A stretch of DNA of 64,000 nt, taken from Vibrio sp. 99-70-13A1. Its GTDB lineage: Bacteria; Pseudomonadota; Gammaproteobacteria; Enterobacterales; Vibrionaceae. A model generated the notes under the pieces. It was not told where the DNA came from. It saw only the letters and a list, made by a program, of their open reading frames with translations, and made no database searches. Below are positions 1-8,783 of the stretch, one piece after another; the stretch's first letter is position 1, and each line of letters begins with the position of its first letter. The stretch spans positions 62,001 through 126,000 of the forward strand of contig NZ_VTXD01000004.1 in the NCBI RefSeq assembly GCF_013114625.1. Reading direction: 5' to 3'. Both the position numbers and the translations under genes were made by a program.

Positions 1-1
1 G

Positions 2-121
2 AATGATGACTTTGATGCAGCCTTAATGGACTTCAGAGCTATCATCCGTGCGGAGCGCTTAAAAGAAGATAAGCAAGCGGCAAAATACAGCGGCATGCTT
101 ACAGCACTACTGGCGGAATAA
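2..121 (+). CDS. gmk: Guanylate kinase, C-terminal end (partial)
   Basis: The last 39 codons of an open frame that enters from the left edge and ends at TAA 119-121. The peptide has the C-terminal helix of guanylate kinase (DFRAIIRAERL, then LLAE). Guanylate kinase phosphorylates GMP to GDP in the cytoplasm. The P-loop and GMP-binding domains lie outside the window, so the call rests on this tail and on the gmk-rpoZ-spoT order, which is conserved in gammaproteobacteria. Confidence 0.85.
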   Translation, partial: NDDFDAALMDFRAIIRAERLKEDKQAAKYSGMLTALLAE

Positions 122-163
122 TCTAGAACTAGATTTTCCATTGAGATAAGTATACGGTGAGCT

Positions 164-195
164 AGAAAGTATCTAGTTAAACTTGTATACTTTCT
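164..195 (+). other. Hairpin between gmk and rpoZ
   Basis: Perfect 9-bp inverted repeat AGAAAGTAT (164-172) / ATACTTTCT (187-195) with a 14-base loop. No T-run follows, so it is not a typical intrinsic terminator. It may be an mRNA processing or stability element, or an operator. Function not known. Confidence 0.45.
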
Positions 196-237
196 CGTCA
201 TCAAAAATTTATTAGTTAATTACTATTTGGAGTCCTC

Positions 238-510
238 ATGGCACGCGTAACTGTTCAAGACGCTGTTGAAAAAGTTGGCAACCGTTTCGACCTAGTTCTT
301 ATTTCGGCTCGCCGCGCACGTCAAATGCAAACTGGCGGCAAAGATTCACTAGTGCCTGAAGAAAACGATAAGCCGACGGTTATCGCTCTTCGCGAAATCG
401 AAGAAGGTCTTATCACTAAAGACGTACTAGATGCTCGTGAGCGTCAAGAGCAACAAGAGCAAGAAGCGGCTGAACTTGCAGCAGTAAGCAGCATCGCTCA
501 CACTCGTTAG
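238..510 (+). CDS. rpoZ: RNA polymerase omega subunit
   Basis: 90 residues, the usual length for omega. Omega is a small subunit that wraps the beta-prime C-terminus and helps assemble core RNA polymerase; in E. coli it also forms part of one ppGpp site. Seen: the family start [20 protein letters not shown], the RARQMQ segment and a Gln/Glu-rich acidic tail. The start is supported by GGAG five bases before the ATG. It sits between gmk and spoT, the conserved arrangement that links omega with the ppGpp enzyme. Confidence 0.97.
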   Translation: MARVTVQDAVEKVGNRFDLVLISARRARQMQTGGKDSLVPEENDKPTVIALREIEEGLITKDVLDARERQEQQEQEAAELAAVSSIAHTR

Positions 511-563
511 CTCACAGCCGTTAATAGCGTCATTCGAACTAATTAACCTTCCGGGCCTTTAAT

Positions 564-2690
564 TTGTATCTATTCGATAGCCTCAAAGACGTTGCCCAAG
601 AATACCTAACAGAGCCTCAAATTGAGGCTCTGCGTCAATCTTATGTGGTAGCGAGAGACGCCCATGAAGGGCAAACCCGTTCAACGGGTGAACCATACAT
701 TATCCATCCTGTTGCTGTTTCACGAATTCTAGCCGAAATGCGTCTAGACATTGAAACACTGCAAGCCGCCCTACTCCACGATGTAATTGAAGATACTGAA
801 GTTACAAAAGAAGAGTTAGAAGCGCAATTTGGCAATACCGTTGCTGAATTGGTTGATGGTGTATCTAAGCTGGATAAGCTTAAATTTCGTGATCGCAAAG
901 AAGCGCAAGCAGAGAACTTCCGTAAGATGGTTCTCGCCATGGTGCAAGACATCCGCGTTATCTTGATCAAACTAGCTGACCGAACTCATAACATGCGTAC
1001 GCTTGGGGCACTTCGCCCTGATAAAAAGCGCCGCATTGCACGTGAAACTCTAGAAATCTATTCTCCCCTTGCACACCGCCTTGGTATTCATAATATCAAG
1101 ACTGAGCTTGAAGAATTAGGTTTTGAAGCGCTCTACCCTAACCGCTATCGCGTTCTTAAAAACGTGGTAAAAGCGGCTCGTGGTAATCGTAAAGAAATGA
1201 TCCAACGAATCCATAGTGAGATTGAAGGTCGCCTTGAAGAAGTCGGCTTACCTGCTCGTGTGCTTGGTCGTGAAAAGAACCTGTTCTCCATCTATAACAA
1301 GATGAAAACGAAAGAGCAGCGTTTCCACACCATTATGGATATCTACGCTTTCCGTGTTGTGGTCGATACCCCAGATACTTGTTATCGCGCACTTGGCCAA
1401 GCTCACAGCCTGTACAAGCCACGCCCTGGTCGCATGAAAGATTATATTGCGGTGCCAAAAGCCAACGGCTACCAATCTCTGCATACCTCAATGATCGGCC
1501 CTCATGGGGTGCCTGTTGAAGTACAGATCCGTACTGAAGATATGGATCAAATGGCAGATAAAGGTGTCGCAGCGCACTGGTCTTACAAAGGTAATGGCTC
1601 ACGTAGCAGCAATGGGACTACCGCACAGGTTAAAGCACAGCGTTGGATGCAGAGCTTACTTGAGCTGCAACAAAGCGCGGGTAATTCATTCGAATTCATT
1701 GAGAACGTTAAGTCTGATCTCTTCCCTGATGAGATTTTCGTCTTTACGCCAAAAGGTCGTATCGTTGAACTTCCTGCCGGTGCAACAGCGGTCGACTTTG
1801 CTTACGCAGTACATACTGACGTAGGTAACATGTGTGTAGGTGCTCGTGTAGACATGAACCCTTACCCACTAAGTAAGTCGCTGAAGAATGGTCAAACGAT
1901 TGAGATCATCAGTGCTCCGGGCGCACGTCCGAATGCAGCATGGCTCAACTACGTGGTGACATCACGTGCGCGTACTAAGATCCGTCAGGTTCTGAAAACA
2001 ATGCGCCGTGAAGAATCGATCACGCTTGGTCGTCGATTACTTAACCATGCGTTAGGTGAACTATCGATTAGCGATATTGCTCAAGAAAACATCGAGCACG
2101 TACTGTCTGACCTTCGCCTCGACAATCTCGAAGACTTGCTTGCATCGATTGGTCTCGGTGAACTAATGAGCATCGTGATTGCGCGCCGCTTATTAGGTGA
2201 TGCTGACGAACTGACTGAAGTTGTTAACACTAACGGTACGACGAAGAAGAAACTTCCGATTCGCGGTGCTGAAGGGTTACTGCTCACTTTTGCTAATTGT
2301 TGTCACCCAATTCCTGGCGATCACATCATTGCGCATGTCTCTCCGGGTCGTGGCTTGGTTGTTCACCGTGAAACTTGTCCAAACGTACGTGGTTACCAAA
2401 AAGAACCAGATAAGTACATGGCAGTAGAATGGTCTGAGGATTATGATCAGGAGTTCACAGCAGAGCTTCAGATTGATCTTCAAAATCACCAAGGTGCATT
2501 AGCAGAATTGACCAATGTCATTTCCAAAACAGGCTCCAACATTCACGGCATTTCCACGGAAGAACGTGATGGTCGCTTGTACACTGTGACAATACTGCTA
2601 ACAACTAAAGATCGCGTTCACTTGGCGAGCATTATGAAAAAGCTGCGTGTGATGCCACATGCGCTAAAAGTAAGACGCCGTAAAAACTAA
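564..2690 (+). CDS. spoT: Bifunctional (p)ppGpp synthetase/hydrolase SpoT
   Basis: 708 residues, close to E. coli SpoT (about 700) and near-identical over long stretches. It hydrolyses and weakly makes the alarmone (p)ppGpp, controlling growth under carbon, iron and fatty-acid stress. Order: HD hydrolase domain (residues about 25-190, with H48 and the H72-D73 pair in LLHDVIEDT), synthetase domain (about 235-350, with GYQSLHTSMIG), TGS domain (about 385-450), linker with a CCHPIPGD motif, and C-terminal ACT domain (about 632-708). The start is TTG; MYLFDSL matches the E. coli N-terminus, but the ribosome site is weak. A trmH gene, which follows spoT in E. coli, is absent here; recG comes next after a repeat tract and a terminator. 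Confidence 0.97.
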   Translation: MYLFDSLKDVAQEYLTEPQIEALRQSYVVARDAHEGQTRSTGEPYIIHPVAVSRILAEMRLDIETLQAALLHDVIEDTEVTKEELEAQFGNTVAELVDGVSKLDKLKFRDRKEAQAENFRKMVLAMVQDIRVILIKLADRTHNMRTLGALRPDKKRRIARETLEIYSPLAHRLGIHNIKTELEELGFEALYPNRYRVLKNVVKAARGNRKEMIQRIHSEIEGRLEEVGLPARVLGREKNLFSIYNKMKTKEQRFHTIMDIYAFRVVVDTPDTCYRALGQAHSLYKPRPGRMKDYIAVPKANGYQSLHTSMIGPHGVPVEVQIRTEDMDQMADKGVAAHWSYKGNGSRSSNGTTAQVKAQRWMQSLLELQQSAGNSFEFIENVKSDLFPDEIFVFTPKGRIVELPAGATAVDFAYAVHTDVGNMCVGARVDMNPYPLSKSLKNGQTIEIISAPGARPNAAWLNYVVTSRARTKIRQVLKTMRREESITLGRRLLNHALGELSISDIAQENIEHVLSDLRLDNLEDLLASIGLGELMSIVIARRLLGDADELTEVVNTNGTTKKKLPIRGAEGLLLTFANCCHPIPGDHIIAHVSPGRGLVVHRETCPNVRGYQKEPDKYMAVEWSEDYDQEFTAELQIDLQNHQGALAELTNVISKTGSNIHGISTEERDGRLYTVTILLTTKDRVHLASIMKKLRVMPHALKVRRRKN

Positions 2691-2724
2691 GTGACACGAA
2701 AATAGCAAGTAAGGCTGAGCTTAA

Positions 2725-2769
2725 TTTAGCTTAACCTTACTTAGCTTAGCCATACTTAGCTACGAAGCA
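2725..2769. repeat. Degenerate 15-bp tandem repeat downstream of spoT
   Basis: Three consecutive 15-bp units: TTTAGCTTAACCTTA (2725-2739), CTTAGCTTAGCCATA (2740-2754) and a diverged CTTAGCTACGAAGCA. The middle unit is nearly the same as the units at 42501-42560. Non-coding, 30 bases after the spoT stop. Confidence 0.6.
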
Positions 2770-2773
2770 TTTA

Positions 2774-2811
2774 AAATCTCCTTAAAGTGACAAACTTTAA
2801 GGAGATTTTTT
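2774..2811 (+). terminator. Intrinsic terminator after spoT
   Basis: A 14-bp perfect stem (2774-2787 with 2795-2808), 7-base loop TGACAAA, then a T-run. It ends the gmk-rpoZ-spoT transcript and separates it from recG. Confidence 0.85.
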
Positions 2812-2932
2812 GTATCGGCTTATCGACCAAACATTCAACTTCATCCTTTCCCCTCTCCCCTACAATTCTGCCTGTACAAAAATCCAGTAAAATGATTGAA
2901 TAGCTTGTCATTCTTATGTTTGCGAGCCATGT

Positions 2933-5011
2933 ATGTCACAACTTTTATCTGCCATCCCTCTAACGTCCTTATCTGGTGTTGGAGCGAAAGTCGCTGAAAA
3001 ACTGGAAAAAGTTGGGCTCAATAATGTACAAGATTTACTTTTCCACCTTCCATTACGTTATGAAGACCGCACTCGTATCTACCCAATAGCCAAGCTTCAC
3101 GCTGGTTTATGGGCTGCAGTGCAAGGAAAGGTCATGAGCGTAGACACGACCTTTGGTAAACGTAAAATGCTGACCGTAAAGATCAGTGACGGAAATGGCA
3201 CGGTTACTCTGCGTTTTTTCAACTTTACTGCTGGGATAAAAAACAACTTCTCTGAAGGTAAGCAAGTTTACGCTTACGGGGAAATAAAGCGGGGTGGTAT
3301 GGGGCTAGAAATAGTACACCCTGATTACAAGTTTTTCGCCCCAAGGCAGCAGCCCGACATCGAACAAAACCTAACACCTGTTTATCCAACAACAGAAGGG
3401 TTAAGGCAGGTCACTCTGCGCAACCTAACGGATCAAGCACTAGCCCTACTCGATAAAGCCGCAGTTAAAGAATTACTCCCAGCGGGTTTATACGATCATC
3501 AAATCACGCTTGGCCAAGCTCTGCACACCATACACAGACCGCCACCTTCAATTGATATTGAAGCCTTTGATGAAGGCAAGCACCCTGCACAACTTCGCCT
3601 GATCATGGAAGAATTACTCGCACAAAATTTATCGATGCTATCAGTCCGCAGCAAAGGTCAATTGGATAAAGCGTTACCTCTTCCAGAAGTGAACGAACTA
3701 AAAACTCAGCTACTTGCCCAATTGCCGTTTTCTCCAACCAACGCACAAAATAGAGTAGTAAAAGAAATCGAAGCTGACTTAGAAAAGTCACACCCTATGA
3801 TGCGTCTCGTTCAAGGTGATGTGGGTTCAGGTAAAACATTAGTCGCCGCTTTAGCTGCTGTTAGAGCTTTGGAGCATGGACAGCAAGTCGCGCTAATGGC
3901 ACCGACAGAGCTACTGGCTGAGCAGCATGCTATTAACTTCGCTAACTGGTTTGAAAGCATGGGCATTCAAGTTGGTTGGTTAGCCGGAAAATTGAAAGGC
4001 AAAGCAAGAGAAAAAGAGCTCGCAGGTATTGCCAGTGGTGAAGCAAAAATGGTGGTAGGCACTCATGCCTTGTTTCAAGAGCATGTAGAGTTTAACAACC
4101 TCGCTCTGGTCATTATTGATGAACAACACCGCTTTGGTGTCCACCAGCGTTTAGAGTTACGAGAGAAAGGGGCAAAGCAAGGTTATTACCCACATCAACT
4201 GGTTATGACTGCCACTCCAATTCCAAGAACGTTAGCCATGACGGCTTACGCTGATTTAGAAACGTCAATTATTGATGAACTTCCACCGGGAAGAACGCCG
4301 ATTCAGACGGTCGCGCTGCCTGACACTAAGCGTGATGACATTGTTCAACGAGTAAGAAATGCCTGCCTCAACGAAGGTAAACAAGCATATTGGGTATGTA
4401 CCTTAATTGATGAATCAGAAGCCTTAGAGGCACAAGCCGCGGCTGACACTGCTGAAGAATTACAACGCATACTGCCCGACGTAAAAATAGGCTTGGTGCA
4501 TGGCAGAATGAAACCCGCTGAAAAACAAGCGGTGATGCAAGAGTTCAAAGAGAACAAGCTGCACTTACTGGTAGCCACTACCGTCATTGAAGTTGGGGTT
4601 GATGTTCCCAATTCAAGCCTGATGATCATCGAAAACCCGGAAAGGCTTGGTTTAGCACAATTACACCAATTACGTGGTCGTGTCGGTCGTGGTTCAGTGG
4701 CAAGTCACTGCGTACTTTTGTACCACTCGCCTTTGTCTAAAACCGCTCAGAAACGTTTAGGTGTTTTACGAGAAAGTAATGATGGGTTTGTCATTGCGCA
4801 GAAAGATCTTGAGATTCGCGGGCCTGGTGAGTTACTCGGTACAAAGCAAACAGGGTTAGCCGACTTTAAAATTGCAGATTTAATGCGAGACCAACGTTTA
4901 ATCCCTGAAGTGCAACGCATTGCTCGTCATATTCATGACCAATACCCAGACAATGCATTGGCTATTATTGAGCGCTGGCTAGGTGAGCGAGACGTTTATT
5001 CTAAGGCCTAG
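2933..5011 (+). CDS. recG: ATP-dependent DNA helicase RecG
   Basis: 692 residues (E. coli RecG 693). It is a branched-DNA translocase that reverses stalled replication forks and processes Holliday junctions. Seen: N-terminal wedge (OB-fold) region (about 1-160, starting with an HhH-like LTSLSGVGAKVAEKLEKVGL), Walker A GDVGSGKT at about 295-302, DEQH box at about 396 (IIDEQHRFG), and the helicase C domain with QLRGRVGRG. It has its own upstream gap and terminator, so it is probably transcribed alone. It converges on envZ. Confidence 0.97.
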   Translation: MSQLLSAIPLTSLSGVGAKVAEKLEKVGLNNVQDLLFHLPLRYEDRTRIYPIAKLHAGLWAAVQGKVMSVDTTFGKRKMLTVKISDGNGTVTLRFFNFTAGIKNNFSEGKQVYAYGEIKRGGMGLEIVHPDYKFFAPRQQPDIEQNLTPVYPTTEGLRQVTLRNLTDQALALLDKAAVKELLPAGLYDHQITLGQALHTIHRPPPSIDIEAFDEGKHPAQLRLIMEELLAQNLSMLSVRSKGQLDKALPLPEVNELKTQLLAQLPFSPTNAQNRVVKEIEADLEKSHPMMRLVQGDVGSGKTLVAALAAVRALEHGQQVALMAPTELLAEQHAINFANWFESMGIQVGWLAGKLKGKAREKELAGIASGEAKMVVGTHALFQEHVEFNNLALVIIDEQHRFGVHQRLELREKGAKQGYYPHQLVMTATPIPRTLAMTAYADLETSIIDELPPGRTPIQTVALPDTKRDDIVQRVRNACLNEGKQAYWVCTLIDESEALEAQAAADTAEELQRILPDVKIGLVHGRMKPAEKQAVMQEFKENKLHLLVATTVIEVGVDVPNSSLMIIENPERLGLAQLHQLRGRVGRGSVASHCVLLYHSPLSKTAQKRLGVLRESNDGFVIAQKDLEIRGPGELLGTKQTGLADFKIADLMRDQRLIPEVQRIARHIHDQYPDNALAIIERWLGERDVYSKA

Positions 5012-5084
5012 CATTCATAAACCAGCTAGATTCGACTCTAAGACAAATCAATTACGCGATTAAAAATTAAGAAAGACAACAAAA

Positions 5085-5114
5085 AACCGGCTCTATTTAA
5101 GAGCCAGCTTTTAT
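5085..5114. terminator. Bidirectional terminator between recG and envZ
   Basis: Inverted repeat GGCTCT-ATTTA-AGAGCC extended by G-U pairs. On the minus strand it is followed by TTTTTTG (end of envZ); on the plus strand by CTTTTAT (end of recG). The genes are convergent, so one hairpin can serve both. Confidence 0.75.
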
Positions 5115-5140
5115 ACCTACCAATGCATATCAACCCTAAG

Positions 5141-6445
5141 TTAAGCTTTATATGTGGGGAAACTGATCTGCGCTTTTAAGCCGCCTTGGCTACGATTATT
5201 CACAACAACTGACCCTTGGTGCTGGCTAACAATTCTTTTCACTATCGCTAAACCTAACCCTGTACCTTCACTGCCTCGGGCCGTATCACCTCGGGTAAAG
5301 GGTTCAAACAGTTTACTTATTTGGTCTTGTTCAATTCCTGGACCATTATCTTCAACCGTCACCCACACTAGTTTGTTATCCGCCGTCATACCCGTTGAGA
5401 TCTTGACCCAACCATTACCATAGCGAAGTGAATTCACCACCAAGTTACTTACCGCTCGTTTAATCGCAATCGGGTTACCTAAAGCAGCTTTCATTGACTC
5501 AGCAATATCCGTTTCTATCTGAACTTCATACCCACCTTCAGAACTTGCTACTTCACGGGCAATATCATCAAGGAATACATTAGTGAATGAGTCTGTATTG
5601 ACTGGCTTCAAGTAGTCCATGAACTGGCTGATAATCTCATTACACTCTTCTGTATCACTGATGATGCCTTCCGCTAAATAGGCATCTTCTGGCGACATCA
5701 TTTCTGTCGCTAAACGAATACGAGTTAATGGGGTTCTCAAATCATGACTAATACCAGCCATTAGTAATGCTCTATCTTCCTCAAGCTCTTGTATTCCTTT
5801 TGACATACTATTGAATGCTCGAGTGACAGAACGAATCTCAGACGCACCTTTCTCTGGTAGTGGTGGAGGGATTTCCCCGCGTCCAACTCCTTTAGCCGCT
5901 TTTTCTAACGCAATTAATGGTCGATTCTGCAAGCGTATAAACAACCAACCACCAGCAATAATCAACAACGCCATAATCAAGCTGTTTCTAAAGAGTGGTG
6001 CAAAATCTTCTTCTTGTAGCTCTGAAAGAGGAATTCTAATTAATGAATTGGGCAGCGCGTCTATATCCATCCACAATACGTAGCTTTCTGCACCTAGAAT
6101 CAACCGAACTTCCGTTTGAGAGCCCAACTCCTTGCTCATCTCCTCGCTCATTAGATCAATCGTCACTGCATGAAAATATTCCTCAGAAATAGGACCATCT
6201 TTTGCGTGAACTGTAACCCCCAACTGCTCTAATACACGACGTCGTAAAGGAGCATCCATCTCTAAATCTTCCCCGCTACTTTCATCCAAAACTAAATTCA
6301 GCTCATGAGCTAAAATTTTGTTGAACTGCTGCAAGCTCGGCATCAATGCGTAATTGAACACCGCGTAGTAAGAAAACACTTGGCTAGCGATTAATAGAGA
6401 AAGAAATAGAACAATAGATTGAGTGAAGGAACTACGGATACGCAT
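5141..6445 (-). CDS. envZ: Osmosensor histidine kinase EnvZ
   Basis: 434 residues from the chosen ATG; the frame stays open upstream to 6496 (451 residues), but the ATG at 6445 has AAGG six bases before it and gives the usual short N-terminus ([10 protein letters not shown]). EnvZ is an inner-membrane kinase/phosphatase acting on OmpR to control porins and osmotic response. Seen: TM1 (about 9-30), periplasmic domain, TM2 (about 155-175), HAMP, phospho-acceptor H234 in [14 protein letters not shown], and the catalytic domain with N box and G boxes ([14 protein letters not shown]). It follows ompR with a terminator hairpin in the gap. Confidence 0.95.
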   Translation of the reverse strand: MRIRSSFTQSIVLFLSLLIASQVFSYYAVFNYALMPSLQQFNKILAHELNLVLDESSGEDLEMDAPLRRRVLEQLGVTVHAKDGPISEEYFHAVTIDLMSEEMSKELGSQTEVRLILGAESYVLWMDIDALPNSLIRIPLSELQEEDFAPLFRNSLIMALLIIAGGWLFIRLQNRPLIALEKAAKGVGRGEIPPPLPEKGASEIRSVTRAFNSMSKGIQELEEDRALLMAGISHDLRTPLTRIRLATEMMSPEDAYLAEGIISDTEECNEIISQFMDYLKPVNTDSFTNVFLDDIAREVASSEGGYEVQIETDIAESMKAALGNPIAIKRAVSNLVVNSLRYGNGWVKISTGMTADNKLVWVTVEDNGPGIEQDQISKLFEPFTRGDTARGSEGTGLGLAIVKRIVSQHQGSVVVNNRSQGGLKAQISFPTYKA

Positions 6446-6530
6446 AGGAAACCTTAGAAGAGCAGATAATGGAAAGCTGAGAGGCACAAGCCTCAATCAT
6501 AATGTATAAACAACAAAAAGACCGAGAAAC

Positions 6531-6561
6531 AAAAAGGCCATCGTAAATAAATACAATGGCC
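6531..6561 (-). terminator. Intrinsic terminator between ompR and envZ
   Basis: Read on the minus strand: GGCCATTGT, 8-base loop, ACGATGGCC (6561 down to 6536), followed directly by TTTTT. A real stem (9 bp, one G-U) plus T-run inside a two-gene operon implies partial termination, giving more OmpR than EnvZ. Confidence 0.75.
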
Positions 6562-6573
6562 AGACATTTTTAC

Positions 6574-7293
6574 TTAAACCGCTTTTCCATCAGGAACAAA
6601 GACATAACCTAAACCCCAAACGGTTTGGATGTATCTAGGTTTGCTTGGATCTTCTTCAAGCATACGTCTTAGGCGAGAAATTTGAACGTCAATCGAACGT
6701 TCCATCGCTGAATATTCACGACCACGAGCCATGTTCATCAACTTATCACGAGACATTGGCTCACGAGCATTCGTCACCAAAGATTTCAAAACAGCGAACT
6801 CACCAGACGTTAATGGCATTGGCTCTTCACCACGGAACATCTCACGAGTCCCTAGGTTCAAACGAAATTCACCAAACTCTACAATCGACTCTTCAGTACT
6901 CGGCGCTCCAGGAGCTTCAATCACTTGGCGACGCATAACGGCTTTAATACGAGCCAGTAGCTCACGCGGGTTAAAAGGTTTTGGCAGATAGTCATCTGCA
7001 CCGACTTCTAAACCGACAATACGATCGACTTCATCGCCTTTTGCCGTCAGCATTAGAATTGGCAATGTATTATTTGCATTACGTAAGCGGCGACAAATGG
7101 ATAAACCATCTTCACCTGGCAGCATTAAATCCAGTACCATCAAATGGAAATTTTCACGAGTCAGTAGGCGGTCCATCTGCTCACTATTTGCCACGCTACG
7201 AACTTGAAAGCCCTGCTCCGACAAATAACGCTCAAGTAATGCACGCAAACGAGCATCATCATCGACCACTAAAATTTTATAGTTTTCTTGCAT
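6574..7293 (-). CDS. ompR: Osmolarity response regulator OmpR
   Basis: 239 residues, the same length as E. coli OmpR. Receiver domain with the acidic pair in LVVDDDARLR, the phospho-acceptor Asp in LMVLDLMLPGEDG (about D55) and the KPF lysine; then the winged-helix DNA-binding domain (about 135-235) ending GLGYVFVPDG. It is phosphorylated by EnvZ and controls outer-membrane porins and other osmotic genes. It is divergent from greB across a 163-bp gap that must hold both promoters. Confidence 0.97.
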   Translation of the reverse strand: MQENYKILVVDDDARLRALLERYLSEQGFQVRSVANSEQMDRLLTRENFHLMVLDLMLPGEDGLSICRRLRNANNTLPILMLTAKGDEVDRIVGLEVGADDYLPKPFNPRELLARIKAVMRRQVIEAPGAPSTEESIVEFGEFRLNLGTREMFRGEEPMPLTSGEFAVLKSLVTNAREPMSRDKLMNMARGREYSAMERSIDVQISRLRRMLEEDPSKPRYIQTVWGLGYVFVPDGKAV

Positions 7294-7456
7294 GTAATGA
7301 TTCCACCTAATAAAAGCTTACGCCTGAAAATTTATGATTTGGGGTAAGGCATTAAAAATGTAACATTCTTAGCGCAAATGTCGCCCAAAGAATTGTTAAC
7401 GTATGTTGCCTTTCTATATATTCTATCTTAGAACATGATTTAATTTAGTCAGAGTT

Positions 7457-7939
7457 ATGAAAACAAACTTAATCACTCGTGAGGGTTATGACAAACTCAC
7501 AAAAGAACTGAATTTTCTGTGGCGAGAAGACCGCCCCGAAGTCACCAAAAAAGTAACGTGGGCAGCAAGCCTAGGTGACCGCAGTGAAAATGCAGATTAT
7601 CAATATAACAAAAAACGCCTTCGAGAAATCGATCGTCGTGTGCGCTATCTCAGAAAACGCTTAGACCAAGTTAAAGTTGTCGACTATTCGCCACAACAAG
7701 AAGGCAAAGTATTTTTCGGCGCTTGGGTCGAAATAGAAAATGAAGACGGTGATATCAAGACGTTTAGGGTTGTTGGCCCTGATGAGATCTATGGTGGCGT
7801 CAAAGATTACGTTTCGATTGATTCACCGATGGCGCGCGCATTACTCAAAAAAGAAGTGGATGACGAATTTACCGTGAGAACGCCTGAAGGTGATAAAGAA
7901 TGGTTTATTAACGCGATCCGTTATGATGGCAAACCTTAA
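7457..7939 (+). CDS. greB: Transcription elongation factor GreB
   Basis: 160 residues; E. coli GreB is 158. It binds the RNA polymerase secondary channel and stimulates cleavage of backtracked RNA. Seen: an N-terminal coiled coil (about 1-75) with the acidic tip GDRSENADYQYNKKRLREID that carries the catalytic Asp and Glu, and a C-terminal FKBP-like domain ending in the IRY segment. The spelling LWREDRPEV and the basic patch identify GreB rather than GreA. Its TAA overlaps the stop of the convergent Crp/Fnr gene by two bases. Confidence 0.95.
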   Translation: MKTNLITREGYDKLTKELNFLWREDRPEVTKKVTWAASLGDRSENADYQYNKKRLREIDRRVRYLRKRLDQVKVVDYSPQQEGKVFFGAWVEIENEDGDIKTFRVVGPDEIYGGVKDYVSIDSPMARALLKKEVDDEFTVRTPEGDKEWFINAIRYDGKP

Positions 7940-8619
7940 GAAATAAACGCTTCTAGCCGAGCCATATCGCAAATATGTATTTGATTACCTCGCTTTTCAA
8001 TCAAGCCTTGTTCTATCAAGCTATTGAGAGCACGACGGTAAACTCGGCTTGAAGTGCCAAATCGTTCCGCTTCAAACTCTACCTTATCAAAAGCATCCAA
8101 AAAGACATTTTGACGCGCCCTATGCCAAAGGTCATAAGCGATATTATACGCTATCGAGTGCAACACTCGGTTAGTGTAGATTTCCATTGAGTCTTCGTAG
8201 TCATAAGCCAATGCCGAAGCAAAAAAGAGCGCCAAGTTGGGCTTATCGGTAATACATTTTTGTAGTTGATTCGCGCAAATCACATCAGCCTCAATGTCAT
8301 CATCCGCAACCACATTCCATTGACATGCGTTACCAGAAAAAAACTCCATCTCACCAAAAATATGATGATCACACTTCACTTCACCTAATTGAAAACGTCG
8401 GCTATTCACCGCACAAATATGCATCGCTACTCGCCCGACAGAAATAATATAGAGTTTATTCACGGGCTGACCTTGCTCTAAAATCGTGTCACCACGACTA
8501 AAACGTTGGGTGCCAACCCGACATTGAAAAAGAGCCGCTTCAAAATCACCGTATTGCTGTTCTAATAGAGGAGTAAAGCGTGTATTTGCATAAGGACGTA
8601 GCTGCATTGGATTCTTCAT
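7936..8619 (-). CDS. Crp/Fnr-family transcription regulator
   Basis: 227 residues from the ATG at 8619. The frame could extend to a GTG at 8697, but that extra stretch contains a perfect palindrome and looks like promoter DNA. Seen: a cyclic-nucleotide-binding-type beta barrel (about 20-120; RGDTILEQGQPVNKLYII, then HIFGEMEFFSG) and a C-terminal winged helix (about 150-225; ERFGTSSRVYRRALNSLIEQG). The four N-terminal cysteines of FNR are absent, so it is not an oxygen sensor of that type. It resembles E. coli YeiL in size and in lying by nucleoside genes. The ligand is unknown. It lies 86-165 bp downstream of the nucleoside phosphorylase gene and probably regulates that unit. Confidence 0.8.
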   Translation of the reverse strand: MKNPMQLRPYANTRFTPLLEQQYGDFEAALFQCRVGTQRFSRGDTILEQGQPVNKLYIISVGRVAMHICAVNSRRFQLGEVKCDHHIFGEMEFFSGNACQWNVVADDDIEADVICANQLQKCITDKPNLALFFASALAYDYEDSMEIYTNRVLHSIAYNIAYDLWHRARQNVFLDAFDKVEFEAERFGTSSRVYRRALNSLIEQGLIEKRGNQIHICDMARLEAFIS

Positions 8620-8673
8620 AATAATGGAGACTGAAAGAACATACGCATTTGAGAAGGGCTTTGGAATAGATGA

Positions 8674-8688
8674 TGTCAAAAATTGACA
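8674..8688. promoter_or_regulatory. Perfect 15-bp palindrome, putative operator
   Basis: TGTCAAAAATTGACA: TGTCAA, three A, TTGACA. It lies 55 bp upstream of the chosen start of the Crp/Fnr gene. Either arm also reads as a -35 element. The symmetric form and spacing suit a dimeric HTH protein, plausibly the neighbouring regulator acting on its own promoter. Confidence 0.5.
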
Positions 8689-8719
8689 CAATAGCACCCA
8701 TTACAACGGTCTAATTATC

Positions 8720-8752
8720 ACAAGAGCCCCCACTTAACTGAGCAGCTCTTGT
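8720..8752. other. Inverted repeat upstream of the Crp/Fnr gene
   Basis: ACAAGAGC (8720-8727) pairs with GCTCTTGT (8745-8752) over a 17-base loop. It lies between the phosphorylase stop and the Crp/Fnr gene. No T-run follows on either strand. It may be a weak terminator or an RNA end-stabilising hairpin. Confidence 0.4.
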
Positions 8753-8783
8753 AATTCGATGGCTAAGTTAATAACTAAAAAAG

